Shown here: one piece after another, positions 44,297 to 56,411 of the stretch
Position numbering within the stretch: position 1 is the stretch's first letter
How the letters are laid out: every line of letters begins with the position of its first letter
Source: Sepiola atlantica
Taxonomy: Eukaryota; Mollusca; Cephalopoda; Sepiida; Sepiolidae
Assembly (NCBI GenBank): GCA_963556195.1
Contig: OY744522.1
Coordinates: 41,589,763-41,653,762, forward strand
Direction of reading: 5' to 3'
DNA length: 64,000 nt
Made by a program: the position numbers and the translations under genes
The notes under the pieces: model-generated
What the model saw: the letters and a program-made list of their open reading frames with translations, nothing else
What the model was told of the DNA's origin: nothing
The model's database searches: none

Positions 44297-44527
44297 AATG
44301 CGATTTAAACTTGATACGGACAGACGGGCGAAAATGTAATGTCAAACTTAATACGGACAGACGCAAAAAAATTCGATTTCTTACTTAATGCGAACAGAGA
44401 CACGAACATTTGATTTCAAACTTAATACGGGCAGAGCCACGAATATGTGATTTTAAACTTAATACAGACAGACGCACAAAAACGCCATTTCAAACTTAAC
44501 ACAAACAGACGCACGAAGATGGAATGT
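44297..44527. repeat. Five to six-unit ~45-bp tandem repeat
   Basis: Units follow TTTCAAACTTAATACGGACA, GACGCACGAAAAT with substitutions. The unit resembles the TTTCAAACTTAAGCGTGACA part of the dispersed repeat seen at 47.6 and 46.5 kb, so the array may have grown from it. Confidence 0.8.
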
Positions 44528-45259
44528 CAGTACAGTGTTCAATATATGAACATAGATTAGTATTCATGTTAAATAAGCAACTTAAAAACGTTTCTGTTTC
44601 ATTCCCAAAAGAAATTATTAGGTTAAATGTCAAGATTTACATTTTAAGATTTATTTTCAAACAAATTATTTCTACCTTCTATCTAATTAGAATCCTTTAT
44701 TCTATTACAAGCTAACTACCTATTTTTTCTTTTAACAAATGAATGTCTTTCATTTTGTGTACCATTAAATTTTGCACTCTTTATTTCCAAACAATAACTT
44801 TGTCAAGATAAACCCAACTCTGCTTAGATATCATTGCAATATCATGATTCCTTTCTTAACTATAGCCATATTTAATATTTTCATTTATTTTACACGTCAA
44901 TAAATGAGATTTATATTATTAGCCCTAGATAAAGGGTTTATTAAATCAAGGGCTCTAAATTAGTTGGACGTGGAAGTTGACATTTCTTGAATATAAAAGT
45001 CCTTAAAATGTAAATCCATGCATGTAGCCATGTGAGTTTCTTTCAGGAATAAAACACTAAGATTTCTGTGTAGTCTACTTGCCATAATTATATCATTTAT
45101 AATATAGAATTATATGTATAGGTATCCACAGACACGTGTTGTTTAACGTCTTGTGCCCGACAAACTTAGCTACGGAATTTCTAGTGGCAGTAGGAAAACT
45201 TATATCGTATATACCGTTACGATACTAATAATAGAAAAATACCATGTATTTTACGGATA
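44528..45259. other. Spacer, nothing recognised
   Basis: AT-rich, with a 63-codon frame of no recognised homology. Confidence 0.4.
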
Positions 45260-45261
45260 TC

Positions 45262-45265
45262 TATA

Positions 45266-45303
<38 letters not shown>
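45262..45303. repeat. (AT)n microsatellite
   Basis: Pure AT array. Confidence 0.95.
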
Positions 45304-45306
<3 letters not shown>

Positions 45307-45344
45307 TATATAGTATATATTATGGGGCAAGTATAAAGATTACA

Positions 45345-45672
45345 TATAAGGGTAGTTTTAAATTTTAATTTTGCTCTTTCTTTATTTAAGGGAGAAACGC
45401 TACTACTAATTTTAGCAGTTGATGTAGAAACCCTGGACAGAGAAAGTTGGTCTGACAGAACTTTGGACCCAACACCTAACGGATGTACATAGAATTTTCC
45501 GTAGCCGCAGTACTGGGAATAGTCGGAATATGATGAAACGTATTCTAATCTATATTGACCTATATTAATTATTGTTATATTATTATCTAGATATTCATAA
45601 ATGAGTCTAACAATATTGAAGTCAATAGTGCCCACATAGGCTCGCAATCTTAAATTTATGCCTGTGTCTAAA
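45345..45672 (-). CDS. Unassigned open frame with protein-like composition
   Basis: A minus-strand reading without stops includes WKDLDTGINLRLRAYVG, YRLEYVSSYSDYSQYCGYG and KVLSDQLSLSRVSTSTAKIS, then runs into the adjacent AT array. An AATAAA lies near its 3' side. Composition is balanced, unlike microsatellite-derived frames. I see no start-codon context, splice sites or domain, so it may be an exon, a transposon fragment or chance. Confidence 0.2.
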
Positions 45673-48244
45673 TCTTTCCATTAATTCGTCGTTCTTATTC
45701 AATATGGTGATATGCTCATATTTAAGGATTCTAGTTTTTTATTCTTATCATAAGTTATATTAATGTTTGAACCCCCTAGAGATGTTGATATTGCATAAAA
45801 TTGATCACGACACTACAGGTGTGAGGTGTTCATTCTTAAGCATACAGCAGTGCTTAACCAATTTAGTTTTTTTTCTACAGCAATGGATTTAAAAAGGAGT
45901 GTTTAGGCGTTTAGAACCGTTGTTTAAAACTACCTGCGGATATTCCAATATAGACTATAGTGTTATTACTGTTCTCCTCCTGGTGGATGGTTGCTTTGTA
46001 CCCAACGCACACAATATTGCAGTTCCCATTCAGTGAATATTCACCTTTAACGTAACAGTTAGATTTCTTATTCTTTGTATTTGTATGTTTTACATCTGTT
46101 TTTATTAGTTTTTAATTGCGTGTACTTTCTATGTCCTCTCGATGTATGACTAACTAATTTTCACTGTTTTTCCACTAACTATCTCGCGCAGGGGTTCGTT
46201 TACATTGACATGTTTCTCTATAAGTTTAAAGAAAATGTTACTAATCTTGATATTAGATAGCTAACAGTATGTCGGTTTAAACCAGATTATTTTCGGCCTC
46301 TAATATATAAACACATATCATTATAAAATGCTATTTCAAACTTCATCTAGACATACCGATTAAAACGCTGTTTCAGAATTAAGACAGACTAGCCGATGTA
46401 TAAAGCAACTTATAATTATGTTTGGACGCATTTAAAATAAGATGCGACCGTTTAATCTCCGGGTTTAGCGATGAAAATTATATTGAAAACTGAAGCGTGA
46501 CAGACTGACGGGCATGCTATTTCATATTTCTAACTTAACAGACTGATTATAATGAAACAAAATGTACATGGGTGTGCGTACAAATAAACTTCTCCATCAA
46601 AATTAAGTAGAGAGTGGGGCATTTGCTTAGAAGTTGAGTTACAGCTAAATGTGCAGGAAGTTACGTCACAGAGAAAGATCTTAGTGAAACGTGGCGAATA
46701 AGCGGATCAGATATTTCAGATTTTACTGAATCGCGAAAACGGTAGTGTTTTTCAGATAGCCTTTCCCTTTCTCTAAAAGAGATGGTTCGCGGTATTATAT
46801 CTGTATAAATATATACTGTAAGGGGAAACAGATTGTTAAACCTTTTGTGCTAATTTTGAGTAAGGGCGTTTTGTACCCCTGTTATTTAAAAGAGAAATAC
46901 GTCAACAGTCAGAGAATAGAATAGAAGAGAGAAAGCGAACTAGCGTCTAATGATAGCTGCTTCCTCCCCTACGAGGATAGGTTTGGGGTATTATGTATGT
47001 GTTAGATGGATAACAAGTCCATCTAAAAACTAATACTACTTCTATTTTTTTAATATTTAAAAGAGAAATAATTCTTTGATCCAAACAGCATTTTGGGAAG
47101 TAGTCATGTGCCCCTGCATTTAACAAGCCGATAATGGTTCAACAAACGAGAAACATCCATTTAACAACAAATTAAACACTTCCTCATTTCAAAGTAAATT
47201 ATTTTTAGTTGTATTTATATGATAAATAATTATTATTGTTGATATAAATAGCGTCGTTTTCATCCAAATTATTTCGTAATATTTGTGTCTTTCCACTCGC
47301 AAAATACTACTTTATTTCAGTATGTATACACATTTACTGTAAAGATAGACTTGTTTAAAATCGGGAACACTGTTAAAACCAAATTAATTTTGTGTATTTC
47401 CTCATTATTAAAGTTCATCACTGCAACTATTAAAAAAGAACATAACAAGGAGAAAATATGGAAAAGAAAACTCATTGATACTGAGTGTCATTTACACAAC
47501 GAGACTGTAACAGCTTGCGTGAGGAGCCGCCATCCAGATACTCAGCTGGGATTTTAAAAAATCGGTTTCCATAGTGCTACAAGCTCTATCTAAATTTCAA
47601 ACTTAAGCGTGACAGACCGATAAACTTACAGAAAATTAGATACGTCTATGAAATCTGCTGAGAGCTCTATTTAAAACAAATCGTCTGCAAAATGAAAAAA
47701 AAAACACTCAATGGACGAGATGTTATCTTTCGCTGGAATTAAAATGATTCATACGGCAAAAGGTCGCTTTTAATTAATTATGATCTCATCTTTCGGATCT
47801 TTAAACTATTTGCCAACATTTTGATTGGTTTGCATCTAGTTTTTTTAATTGGGCTTCTGTGACGTATTTTGGCGCCAAAAATATGCACTTGTCACCTATG
47901 ATGAAGCAATGGTGGTGGCCTATGTTTAATTTAGCCCCCAGCTTCCTAGTAATAGACCCCATTTGAATATTAACAAAAAATACTAATCAATAGATAGTCA
48001 ATTTAATCGAGGACTGGCGGACCGAATCTCGTTCTCCATCGGATGAAGTGATTTTCTAAAACTTGATCAGATATTTAAAAGATTACCCGTTGTTTTCCAG
48101 AGAAAATCAACTCCGATTACGAAAGCGTAGTAGAACGCTTACTGTAATATATTTCCAAAACCTAGCCGACTAGCCGAATCGCAGATCTTTTTGTTTTGGA
48201 TTTAAATTTTACTTCGTAATAAGTAGGATAGAAAAAAATCATAG
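45673..48244. other. Spacer with dispersed-repeat fragments
   Basis: A copy of the CATTCAATCTGCGCG-type repeat occupies about 46430-46560 and a partial one 47595-47640. A 90-codon frame at 47285-47557 has no recognised homology. No gene is supported. Confidence 0.4.
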
Positions 48245-48400
48245 ATATTACCGGGTCACACCTCGAAAAAAAATACCACCCATAGAATCGTTTATAAAAT
48301 TCAAAATCTATTCTGCAATCCAATTATTCTTGGTACAAATAAACTTTACTCTATGTCTGACTTGTCCACCAACTTTCAGTCATAAATGTACAACTGGCTT
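48245..48400 (+). repeat. ~155-bp direct repeat, copy 1
   Basis: Shares ATACCACCCATAGAATCGTT, TCTGCAAT and CTATGTCTGACTTGTCCACC with 49005-49165, and inverted with 49450-49560. The U2 SINE copy D sits between the two direct copies. Confidence 0.7.
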
Positions 48401-48468
48401 TCTGTTAATAATATTAATTATTTTAAAAGGTTCAAATATATCATCTCTCATCCTTCTCTCCTAAAGAG

Positions 48469-48808
48469 TATTGATTTACTCCTCTCCAGGAGTTAGGTAC
48501 AAGGCCAGTTTTTATCTTACTCCCACAAGTAAGATGTGACACAAGGTCGGGTCGGGAAAGTGGGGTTTAAAAATTGCCTGGGCAGCCCCGTCGGCATTCC
48601 CCGGTAGGGGCGCCTCAGGCAGTAAGCAATAAACTTACTCCCCCCCAAAGAGGGAAGGCGAAGCCTGGGAGGGTGGACCTCCTAGAACTGCACAGGACAC
48701 ACCCATAGACCGGCGTAAATCAAGCCCCAAAGGCCAAGACAATACCAGTCTATGGGGTGCAGTATCCATCGGAACAGAAACTACACTTTGATCTTAGCCA
48801 AAAAGCCA
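48469..48808 (-). mobile_element. U2-headed SINE, copy D
   Basis: Very similar to copy A, including the GAGTATTGATTTACTCCTCT end. It keeps the full body with the GGGGCGCCTCAGGCAGTAAG segment that copy A lacks, so copy A carries an internal deletion. The U2 head reads GGCTTTTTGGCTAAGATCAA on the minus strand. Possible target-site duplication: CTCTCCTAAA on the left against CTCTCCCTAAA on the right. Confidence 0.8.
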
Positions 48809-49004
48809 ATTTTAGAATCTCTCCCTAAAACTCTATTTTTTAAAACTTTTTAAATTAATTTTCTCATTCGTCATTGCAACAATAGCAACGCAACTTAACT
48901 GTTTAAAAGTGGCTCAAAGAATCGGCGTTTTTTTCCAGACAACACCATTACTGTTTAGATTCATGACTCACCTAAATACCTAAATTGTTACCGTTGGTGT
49001 GTAA

Positions 49005-49165
49005 TCCAATATGTCAGTCCCCGAAAAAATTACCACCTATGGAATCGTTAAAAACTCCACATCTTTTCTGCAATGAAACTATACCTGGTACAATTAAACT
49101 TCAATCTATGTCTGACTTGTCCACTAAGTTTCAGTCGGAAATGTCCAACATACTTTGTTTTATCG
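49005..49165 (+). repeat. ~155-bp direct repeat, copy 2
   Basis: Second direct copy of 48245-48400 with moderate divergence. Short frames within it are not genes. Confidence 0.7.
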
Positions 49166-49449
49166 TTGTCGTTAAATACTGTGCGGGAATACTTTAGTGA
49201 TCGTCTCATCAGTAGATATAATCCATTAATGGGATCCACACTCACTGAAACTTAAACACCACCCAGATTTTTGTCTATGTGGTTATCTCAAAGATAATCA
49301 CTATCCAAATAATCCCAATATTTTATTGTATTGAATAGGAGTTTCACAGCCCAAAATCAGGACAGTCCCAAGAAAGAAGCATGTCAAAGTTTTACCACGT
49401 CGTGCCCAAGTGTGCTTATCATTGAAAAGCGATTAAACAAAGACTGTTA

Positions 49450-49560
49450 AGTATTAATGACACAAACTTGGTGGACAAGTCGGCCATATAGTGAGATATA
49501 CCTTTACCAAATATTACTAGACATCACAAAAAATAACGAAATTATGGGTGGCATTTTTGG
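49450..49560 (-). repeat. ~155-bp repeat, inverted copy
   Basis: Its reverse complement contains GACTTGTCCACCAAGTTT and AATGCCACCCATAATTTCGT, matching the two direct copies less closely. Confidence 0.55.
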
Positions 49561-50184
49561 GATCACCTTTACTATCCGTGTATTTAATGCGGTATCTGAC
49601 TTCGCAAAACACTGGTATTTTATTAGTCTACCTTTAGACGAGGGCACATTTTAAAGCAAGTATAGTTTAACGTAAATAATACAATTGAAACACGCTTGAT
49701 TAAGTACAACATAACATAGTTAGTCTGTCGTCATTTTTTCAGGGATGAGAATACATCAGTCTAATAAACAGATCCGCTCTGTAGGGAGGGGGTAAATCAT
49801 GGGTAATCTGTGGCAGGTAAATATACACGTGTATCATTTTAAAAGCTACATTTATTCTAAAAATATAATATCAATTTGAAATCCATTATTTACTTAGTGT
49901 TATTATAATTTTAATAATTCGGACAGTCGTCTCTCATTTATCAAGATATTGATGAAAAAAAATGACAACTTTTATAAACAACTGAACATCATTGACCTTT
50001 CTGATTCCGAATCTTTCGTTTATTTTCGTTTCGTTTGTCTTTATTTAACTATAAAAACACACACAGTTTTTTAATAACGCGCTCTCCTTTTCTACGGGGA
50101 CTTAATGTGAAAATATAGTTTAAATTGTAAAAATAATTCATATTTTATATTTAACTAGCATATTTTTGCTAGCGTCTTTTACAC
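49561..50184. other. Spacer, nothing recognised
   Basis: AT-rich, no supported gene. Confidence 0.4.
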
Positions 50185-50776
50185 CGCCTAATAAACCGGT
50201 ATTGTCCGAGTCTTTGGGTCTGGATTTACGCTGCTCTATTGGGGGTTGCCGGTCTTGTGCAGTTCTAGGAGGTGCACCCTCCCAAGCTTTGCCTCCCCTC
50301 TTTGGGGAGGAGTAAATTTATTGGGTACTGTCTGAGGCGCCTCTACCTGGGAATGCCGACGGGGCTGCCCAGGATATTTTTAAATGGCCAGATTGCTCAT
50401 CTCTCGAGCGCTGGCTTATCTAATCCCACTTTCCCGACCTTGTGTCACATCTTACCTTTTGGGAAGTAGATAAATAAAATGAGATGATGGTTCTATTTAT
50501 CTTCCTCCCACAAATAAGATGTGACACAAGGTCGGGAAAGTGGGAAAGAACCAACGCTCGAGAATTTGAGCATTCTGGCTGTTTAAAAATTGCCTGGGCA
50601 GCCCCGTCGGCATTCCCCGGTAGGGGCGCCTCAGACAGTAAGCAATAAACTTACTCCTCCCCAAAGAGGGGAGGCAAAGCCTGGGAGGATGCACCTCCTA
50701 GGACTGCACAGGACCGACAACCAATAGACCGGCGTAAATCCAGACCCGAAGGCCCGGACAATACCGGTTTATTAGG
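50185..50776. repeat. ~590-bp palindrome of two SINE bodies
   Basis: 50185-50470 (plus) and 50490-50776 (minus) are inverted copies of the U2-SINE body, separated by about 20-45 bp. Both start with the same CGCCTAATAAACCGGTATTG sequence instead of the U2 head. Since identical truncated edges are found on both arms, an inverted duplication of one copy is likelier than two insertions. Each arm contains the GCCTCCCCTCTTTGGGGAGG hairpin. Confidence 0.8.
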
Positions 50777-50799
50777 CGAGGTAAAAAAAAACCTGGTTG

Positions 50800-51090
50800 A
50801 TGGTATTATGGAGAAAGAACAGATATTGCACTACCCCCTCTACGGGAGGAGGTAATGACCTAGAAGATTGTATCATGACGAACGCCCCCCCCCAAAAAAA
50901 AACAACAGGAATTAATGCCTAATAGGATGATATCATGACAACATAATAGAACGTAAACATGGGAGAATGGTATCATAAGGAAAGAACTTATACTATGCTG
51001 CCCTCCCCAAAAGAGGAGGTGATGCCTAATAGGAATGTATTATGATGAATGAACACATACTATACTACCCCGACCCAACGGCGGAGGTAT
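50800..51090 (+). repeat. Decayed satellite-like array 3
   Basis: Four to five units such as GGGAGGAGGTAATGACC, GAACAGATATTGCACTACCC and GGAGAATGGTATCATAAGG, as at 22.0 and 24.2 kb. It lies just downstream of the SINE palindrome. Confidence 0.55.
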
Positions 51091-51193
51091 AGTTTGAGAT
51101 GAAAAAAAAAATGAACCGCTCATACAGGGAGAAGAAAATGCCCGCCACTATTAACTTAGATGAATTTGGCGCGTACTGATGTGTCCGTATCGG

Positions 51194-51262
51194 AGGGTCG
51201 CTGTGATGAAATGGTAAGAGGGCGGACTAATAACTCAGCGTGTCATGTTCGAATCCTGTCAA
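51194..51262 (+). repeat. tRNA-like sequence
   Basis: GATGAAATGGTAAGAGGGCG and, about 30 nt later, ATGTTCGAATCCTGTC resemble A and B boxes. The B box is near-canonical. The acceptor stem could not be closed, so a SINE head or tRNA relic is preferred. Confidence 0.45.
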
Positions 51263-51499
51263 ATGCAAGGTACCACTTTTACTATGGATTTTGGCATCTT
51301 CCACGTCGTCAAACTTTTGAGTACCTGATTCTAAAAATAAGGAACTGGGGAAACAAAGAGCAACAACAGAATAAAGCAAGTTTTTGAGAATACTTAACGT
51401 GCTGATTAATACGAGTAGATAAAGGAAATTTAATAACGATTAAAAAAGAACGCGATTTTAGAGACATTTACGTGTTGTGGCGATTTTAACCCCGTTTGG

Positions 51500-52660
51500 G
51501 TTCAGAAGGATTCACTGTGGCGAAAACCATGTCTCGAATGAAACCTGCTACCGGAACAGTAGCAGAAACTCGCTATTAAGCGAGGGGATATGTTTGTTTG
51601 GGATAAACAACTAAACTTGTAAGCGTGTATGTACCCATGTTTCATTGGTTGTTTTGTATACTTCCTTTCGCCCTCCAGATAATGTCGTAAATAAGGAGAG
51701 AATACTCACCGCTATGAGACCTTCCTCTCGACAGCGTTTGTCGCGGATCAACCCACTTACTGATGTGAGGCTACATTATCTGAACTGCATTCCAATAATC
51801 GACTCAATAAACTGTTCAATAAAAGCGAAACAAATATAACATTTAACAGCTAAACGTTTAATGTTTTCGTTATGTGAAAACGCGTTCTCATTGAAACATT
51901 CAGTGTTTCTTCTCTCAGAGATTACTATAGAATGAAACTAGCTCCCGGAACAGTAGCAGAAACTCGCTTTGAAGCGAGCTGACAACAGAAGATATTGTTG
52001 TCTGGAAGAAATTTGTGGGCTGGTATATATATATATATATACTGATATTTCAACGGCCTAGCGTCCCACGTGTCGTTTGATGATTCAGCGAGTGATATGT
52101 TTTTGTTTTTGTTTTAACGGCTGGGCGTCTTACATCTTTGTTGTATGAAAACGTTCTTTTATATCGAAGATATTTTTTTTTAATAAATAAAGATAAATGT
52201 CAATAAATACTTAAATAAATAACATTCCTAAATTATCCAAATGATTCAAGGGAGATAATTCATAAATAATTTTAAATGAATAAACAATGTTTTCCTCTCA
52301 CAGAGATAGTTATACAGTGGACAATTTCTATTATATCACCATGTGATATTCCTTTTCGCCCAGAGCCACCTTATTTCTTAAGTTTTCCATCTCCCTCTGT
52401 CGTCTGTTTTTATTGACTGATGGTTTAGTAGATTTCCCTTTTTCACATACAATGTCACACAAATCCGGAATATAACATGACCACATTTTTCAATCGTTGA
52501 TCATATTTCTTTCTATCTAATTCTTTATGTAGTGCATTGCTCTCATCGAAACATTTAGTGTTTCTTCTCTCAGAGATTACTATACAGTTCACTTATTTTG
52601 ATTGCTATTATATCACCATGCGATCTTGTTTCATGCCAAGAGCCACATTTCACATTGTTT
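51500..52660 (+). repeat. Cluster of short direct duplications
   Basis: GGAACAGTAGCAGAAACTCG occurs at about 51556 and 51949, each followed by a short hairpin around CTCGC...GCGAG. GTTTCTTCTCTCAGAGATTA occurs at about 51905 and 52559. TATTATATCACCATGYGAT followed by AGAGCCAC occurs at about 52330 and 52610. The order suggests a duplicated unit of a few hundred bp. Class unknown. Confidence 0.6.
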
Positions 52661-54171
52661 TGTTATTTCGATAAGAGAAATTGATGTTTGCGTCGCTTTT
52701 TCGGCCTTTAATTCGAATCTGGCTTAGGAGCTGATACAGAGAGCCTGCAACGAAACCCCATTGTTCATATTTCAACAACTCGAAGGATTACACTATAACT
52801 TGCACATGTCACCATCGCAACCATAGCTAAAGGTCGCATGAGATGGTTAGACCACCGAAGATCAACCACTTTTAGAAAGTTACATTTGCTATGAAAAATG
52901 TTACTTTGTGATTTGTTTAAAGGAAAGGACCAACATCTATTTAACACATAGATGTAAACCTGACAAGTACTACCAACCCTCGCCAGAATTGATCTGAGAT
53001 AACTTAGAGGTGTTTCCACGCGTCGCATATCATTCAAATTGGAGCCTCGTAGGTACTCTTATTGATGACGCAGCATGTTTCGGTGACTTCGCATCGTGAA
53101 GGTTCTGTCAGGTAACGGAAGCGCCCGAAAGTTAACGAAGCAAAAACTGCCAAACGCTAAATTGTAGACTGGCAGCCGATAAATTACGACGAAGAAACCA
53201 AAACTAAAATACATATATCAAAGAACGAACAAACCATCGCTGAACAACTGTTATTAATTAGATGTTTATTTTTATTTATTTTGAGTTTGAGTTTGTTGAT
53301 GTTAATCAAATGTTTTCAAATAAAATGTTGTTTATTTTTTGTTTGTGCACCGGAAAGTTTCAAAAGATGCTTTTGTTTGATTTGTTAAGCAAATGTTTTT
53401 GATTTTTAATTTTTTTTTCAATGTTTTTATTTTTTTACATTTTTAGAAAAAAACTTAATTAGTCCTTCGGTAGATTCAACAAACTGACATAGATTATAGA
53501 AATTCATTTTTTGTTATTGAACGCGATTAATTTCTTCCAAAAGTTTTCGGCCGCTTGGTTAATAGTTTCGTCAATTCTCGAGCGCTTCCGAAACTCGTCC
53601 GAACGTTCACGACGAGAAGTCACGGAAACATGGTTAGTCAGCTATAAGAGTATCGCCGCATCAATGAATATTACTTAATGTCATACCCAGGACTGATATT
53701 TATGGCAAACTTTTAAAATATGTACCAAAACTGTTTCATGAGCCCATGGCGTATAGTCGCTACCCGAAGCATATGCACACGAAGTAGTTCTGCCCGTTTG
53801 TCTATCTCTCTGTCTGTCTCTCTGTCTGTATGTATGTATGTCTTATTCTCTTTCTGTCTCCGATTTTCTCTCTCATTCTCTCTTCTCGATTATTTAGATG
53901 TCATTTTCTTCCCTCTTCTCTCTATAAAGGCACATATGGCAATCATTATCGGCTAATTTAACGGCTTCTCTTACTTGTGTACATTTGGCGAACAAACGAC
54001 TCACTATTGTGGGGCTAGTCAGGCGTTCCCAACCAACACGCCGGTCAACTTCGCACAGTTGAATTATGAGCTGGGAGGAGAAATGTTCCTGATAAAAAGT
54101 GTATATATATATATATATATATATATGTTTTGGAGATACAACATTTATATATGATTTTGAAAAATATTCGC
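52661..54171. other. Spacer, nothing recognised
   Basis: A pyrimidine-rich run with CTGT repeats lies at about 53800-53890, and a short AT array at 54102-54125. Short frames are compositional. Confidence 0.4.
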
Positions 54172-54219
54172 GGAAAACTCTCTAGAGCTCTTTCGACTAT
54201 CATCTCGTCAGGAGAAACC
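54172..54219 (-). ncRNA. Type I hammerhead ribozyme
   Basis: All canonical parts are present in order on the minus strand. Stem I 5' strand GGTTTCTC (54219-54212), CTGACGA core (54211-54205), stem II GAT-GATA-GTC (54204-54195), GAA plus A15.1 (54194-54191), palindromic stem III GAGCTC (54190-54185), U16.1 and A17 (cleavage after A at 54183), then the stem I 3' strand GAGAGTTTTCC. Stem I pairs CTC/GAG, then T-A and a wobble T-G, an internal loop, then GG/CC. The short self-complementary stem III is the form known from Penelope-like elements and retrozymes, in which dimers are expected to cleave best. Confidence 0.75.
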
Positions 54220-54400
54220 GATAGCATAAATCAATCAACAATATTAGCGAGAATGGAGAGCTAAGGGGGGAATCGAAGTGTCAGGAGGTACTAATACGCG
54301 ATTAAAATACATTTAATCGAATAGTCGTTAAAAAGGGCACATAGTGGGATGAGAAATATAAAAAACGATGACTGGGGTCAAAGTTCCCCAAAGATAGTTT
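54172..54400 (-). repeat. Penelope-type terminal repeat, inverted copy with ribozyme
   Basis: The reverse complement matches 58045-58275 throughout: GGGGAACT(T/C)TGACCCCA, TGTGCCCT, TTTTAATCGCGT, CCCCCTTAGCTCT and the ribozyme end AGAGCTCTAGAGAGTTTTCC. Together the two copies bracket the RT fragment at 54.76 kb. Confidence 0.75.
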
Positions 54401-54761
54401 TACAAACTGATTTTGTCAAACAACGTGCTTTTATTAAAAATGTAAAACAACTTGTTCTCCTTGTTCGAATGGGATACGAAATTATAGTTTTATCAAAGGG
54501 GTAAGATGTTTGTATACTCCCTAGCAATATTAATAAAGAGAAAACCTTCGCTTCTTTAGAGTTTTTTTTTCTCGAATTAAACATAATTCCTAAATGTTTC
54601 TTTGATAGTATTGCTGGAATGAAATCTGGGCTGCTTGACTTGACACATCAATTGTGTAACATTTTCATTGACCACAGTGAATTCGTCTGGAATAAAATTA
54701 ATTTTAAAACTGTAAAAACACAAATATGTATATTTGCAAACCAGACAAATGTACATGAGTA

Positions 54762-55240
54762 GTGGTAATGGATCGAACAGATTACGTTGAGAAGATGTTA
54801 TCTATTCTCAACGATACTTCTAAATTTCGTAAACTTGGCCCTGTTGAGTTCGCGGATAATATTTGCAAGAATGAAGAAAAATTTCAGAAACTTTTACTTG
54901 AACTATTTAAAAAGAAGCTATTTTCTAAGGAAGCCTATGAGACCCATATTATCTATGATGCGGTCTGCCCAACATTGTTTGACTTAGTGGGTTTTAGAAA
55001 TGTTACAACCGGTTTGAAAGTAATACACTATGCATTGCATATCCCAAACCATATCGGTTTGTTGACCGTGTACGTGGCTTAGATTCGAGTTCTGAGACAT
55101 CCTTTATGTGTTTCTTTGATGCCTCCAGTCTCTTTACAAATATACCATTAGATGAGACTTTACGTTTCTATACCGACGCACTCTATGGTGGGCGTCTGAC
55201 AGCTTCTGGTTGGATTAATATTTATTTGTACAAAATCAGT
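54762..55240 (+). pseudogene. Penelope-like reverse transcriptase, N-terminal part
   Basis: VMDRTDYVEKMLSILNDTSK opens a frame matching the start of the RT core of Penelope-like elements (the motif 'V+MD+.DY..K+..IL.D...F+KL'). It continues CPTLFDLVGFRNVTTGLKVI and, after a stop at 55080-55082 and a frame change, SFMCFFDASSLFTNIPLDET with LRFYTDALYGG, which is RT block A with the catalytic D. Blocks B and C and the GIY-YIG domain are not seen downstream, so the copy is truncated at about 55.24 kb, where unrelated AT-rich sequence begins. Confidence 0.75.
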
Positions 55241-55311
55241 AGAGTTTAGCTTTGGGTGTAAGTCAAAGTACCCCAAAGAGAATTAGCGTTTTTTACAAAA
55301 TTATTTTCAAA

Positions 55312-55374
<63 letters not shown>

Positions 55375-56339
55375 TACTTTAAAATATTTATAGTATATAT
55401 ATATATCAAAAGTGCAATAGTGATAAATAAAATGAAATTTCAAACATTCTACTTTACATATCATTAAATTACGAAATTAAATCAATCAGAATCATGTGCC
55501 GTTTTTTGTTAAGAAAGTCAGTCATTTTAATCTTTAATTAATAGTTTTTAAAAAGTTAATTACTTTGTTAAACTTCAAACTTTGAAAGGATTTTGAAAGT
55601 ATGCTAACTGTCGAATAGAAAGTTATTTAATCTGGTCTTTAAATAATGAGCAAATCGTACGTTATCAAATAATTAAACGTTTTGGAAGCTAATTACATCA
55701 AATAATTTCATTAATAAGTATTAAAACAAGAATAAGTTAGATATTTATGACAATTTCATTAATTAATTTCCATAAAAAGTAGTAATTTGTTAAGATAAAC
55801 AAATATCATAGTTTTAAAAAATTAAATAAAAATTTAAAATCAAATAATTCCCGATACGGTGGGTAGATACAGATAAAATCAAAACAGTAGAGTCTAGCCT
55901 ATCGGTTGAGAACTTTTGGGCCTCCATTACGATCCGATGAGTCCCCATATGTGGACGATTTTATTTCTACATTCTTGAGCTCACCAGTTACAGACTGTTT
56001 CCGATTTAAAACAAGTGTATATAGTATCATGTAGTTTGGACATTTCGTAGGAAGTAAGCTTGAATACGAACAAGGCTTTAACTGTTGCTTGTATGAAAAT
56101 ATAAACATTTTTCTTAAAAGAAATTCAAGTAAGTTGACGGTTTTAAAACATATCCACACCCACGTGATTCCCGCTTGAAAACTTTGCCGTTTGGCAGCAG
56201 TTAGCAATGTTGATTTAAAGACGGATCGCAAACGTATATTTACAAAAGTTAAAATTTACTGCTGCCCCTATATTGTATACCTCTCTCTCTCCCTCTCTCT
56301 CTCTCTCACGTAATTCGTGAAACTTAAATATCTTTATTC

Positions 56340-56411
<72 letters not shown>

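Noticed and set aside
51194..51262. Functional tRNA gene (also 8617, 30741, 37185, 60172)
   Set aside because: A and B boxes are recognisable to differing degrees but acceptor stems do not close.
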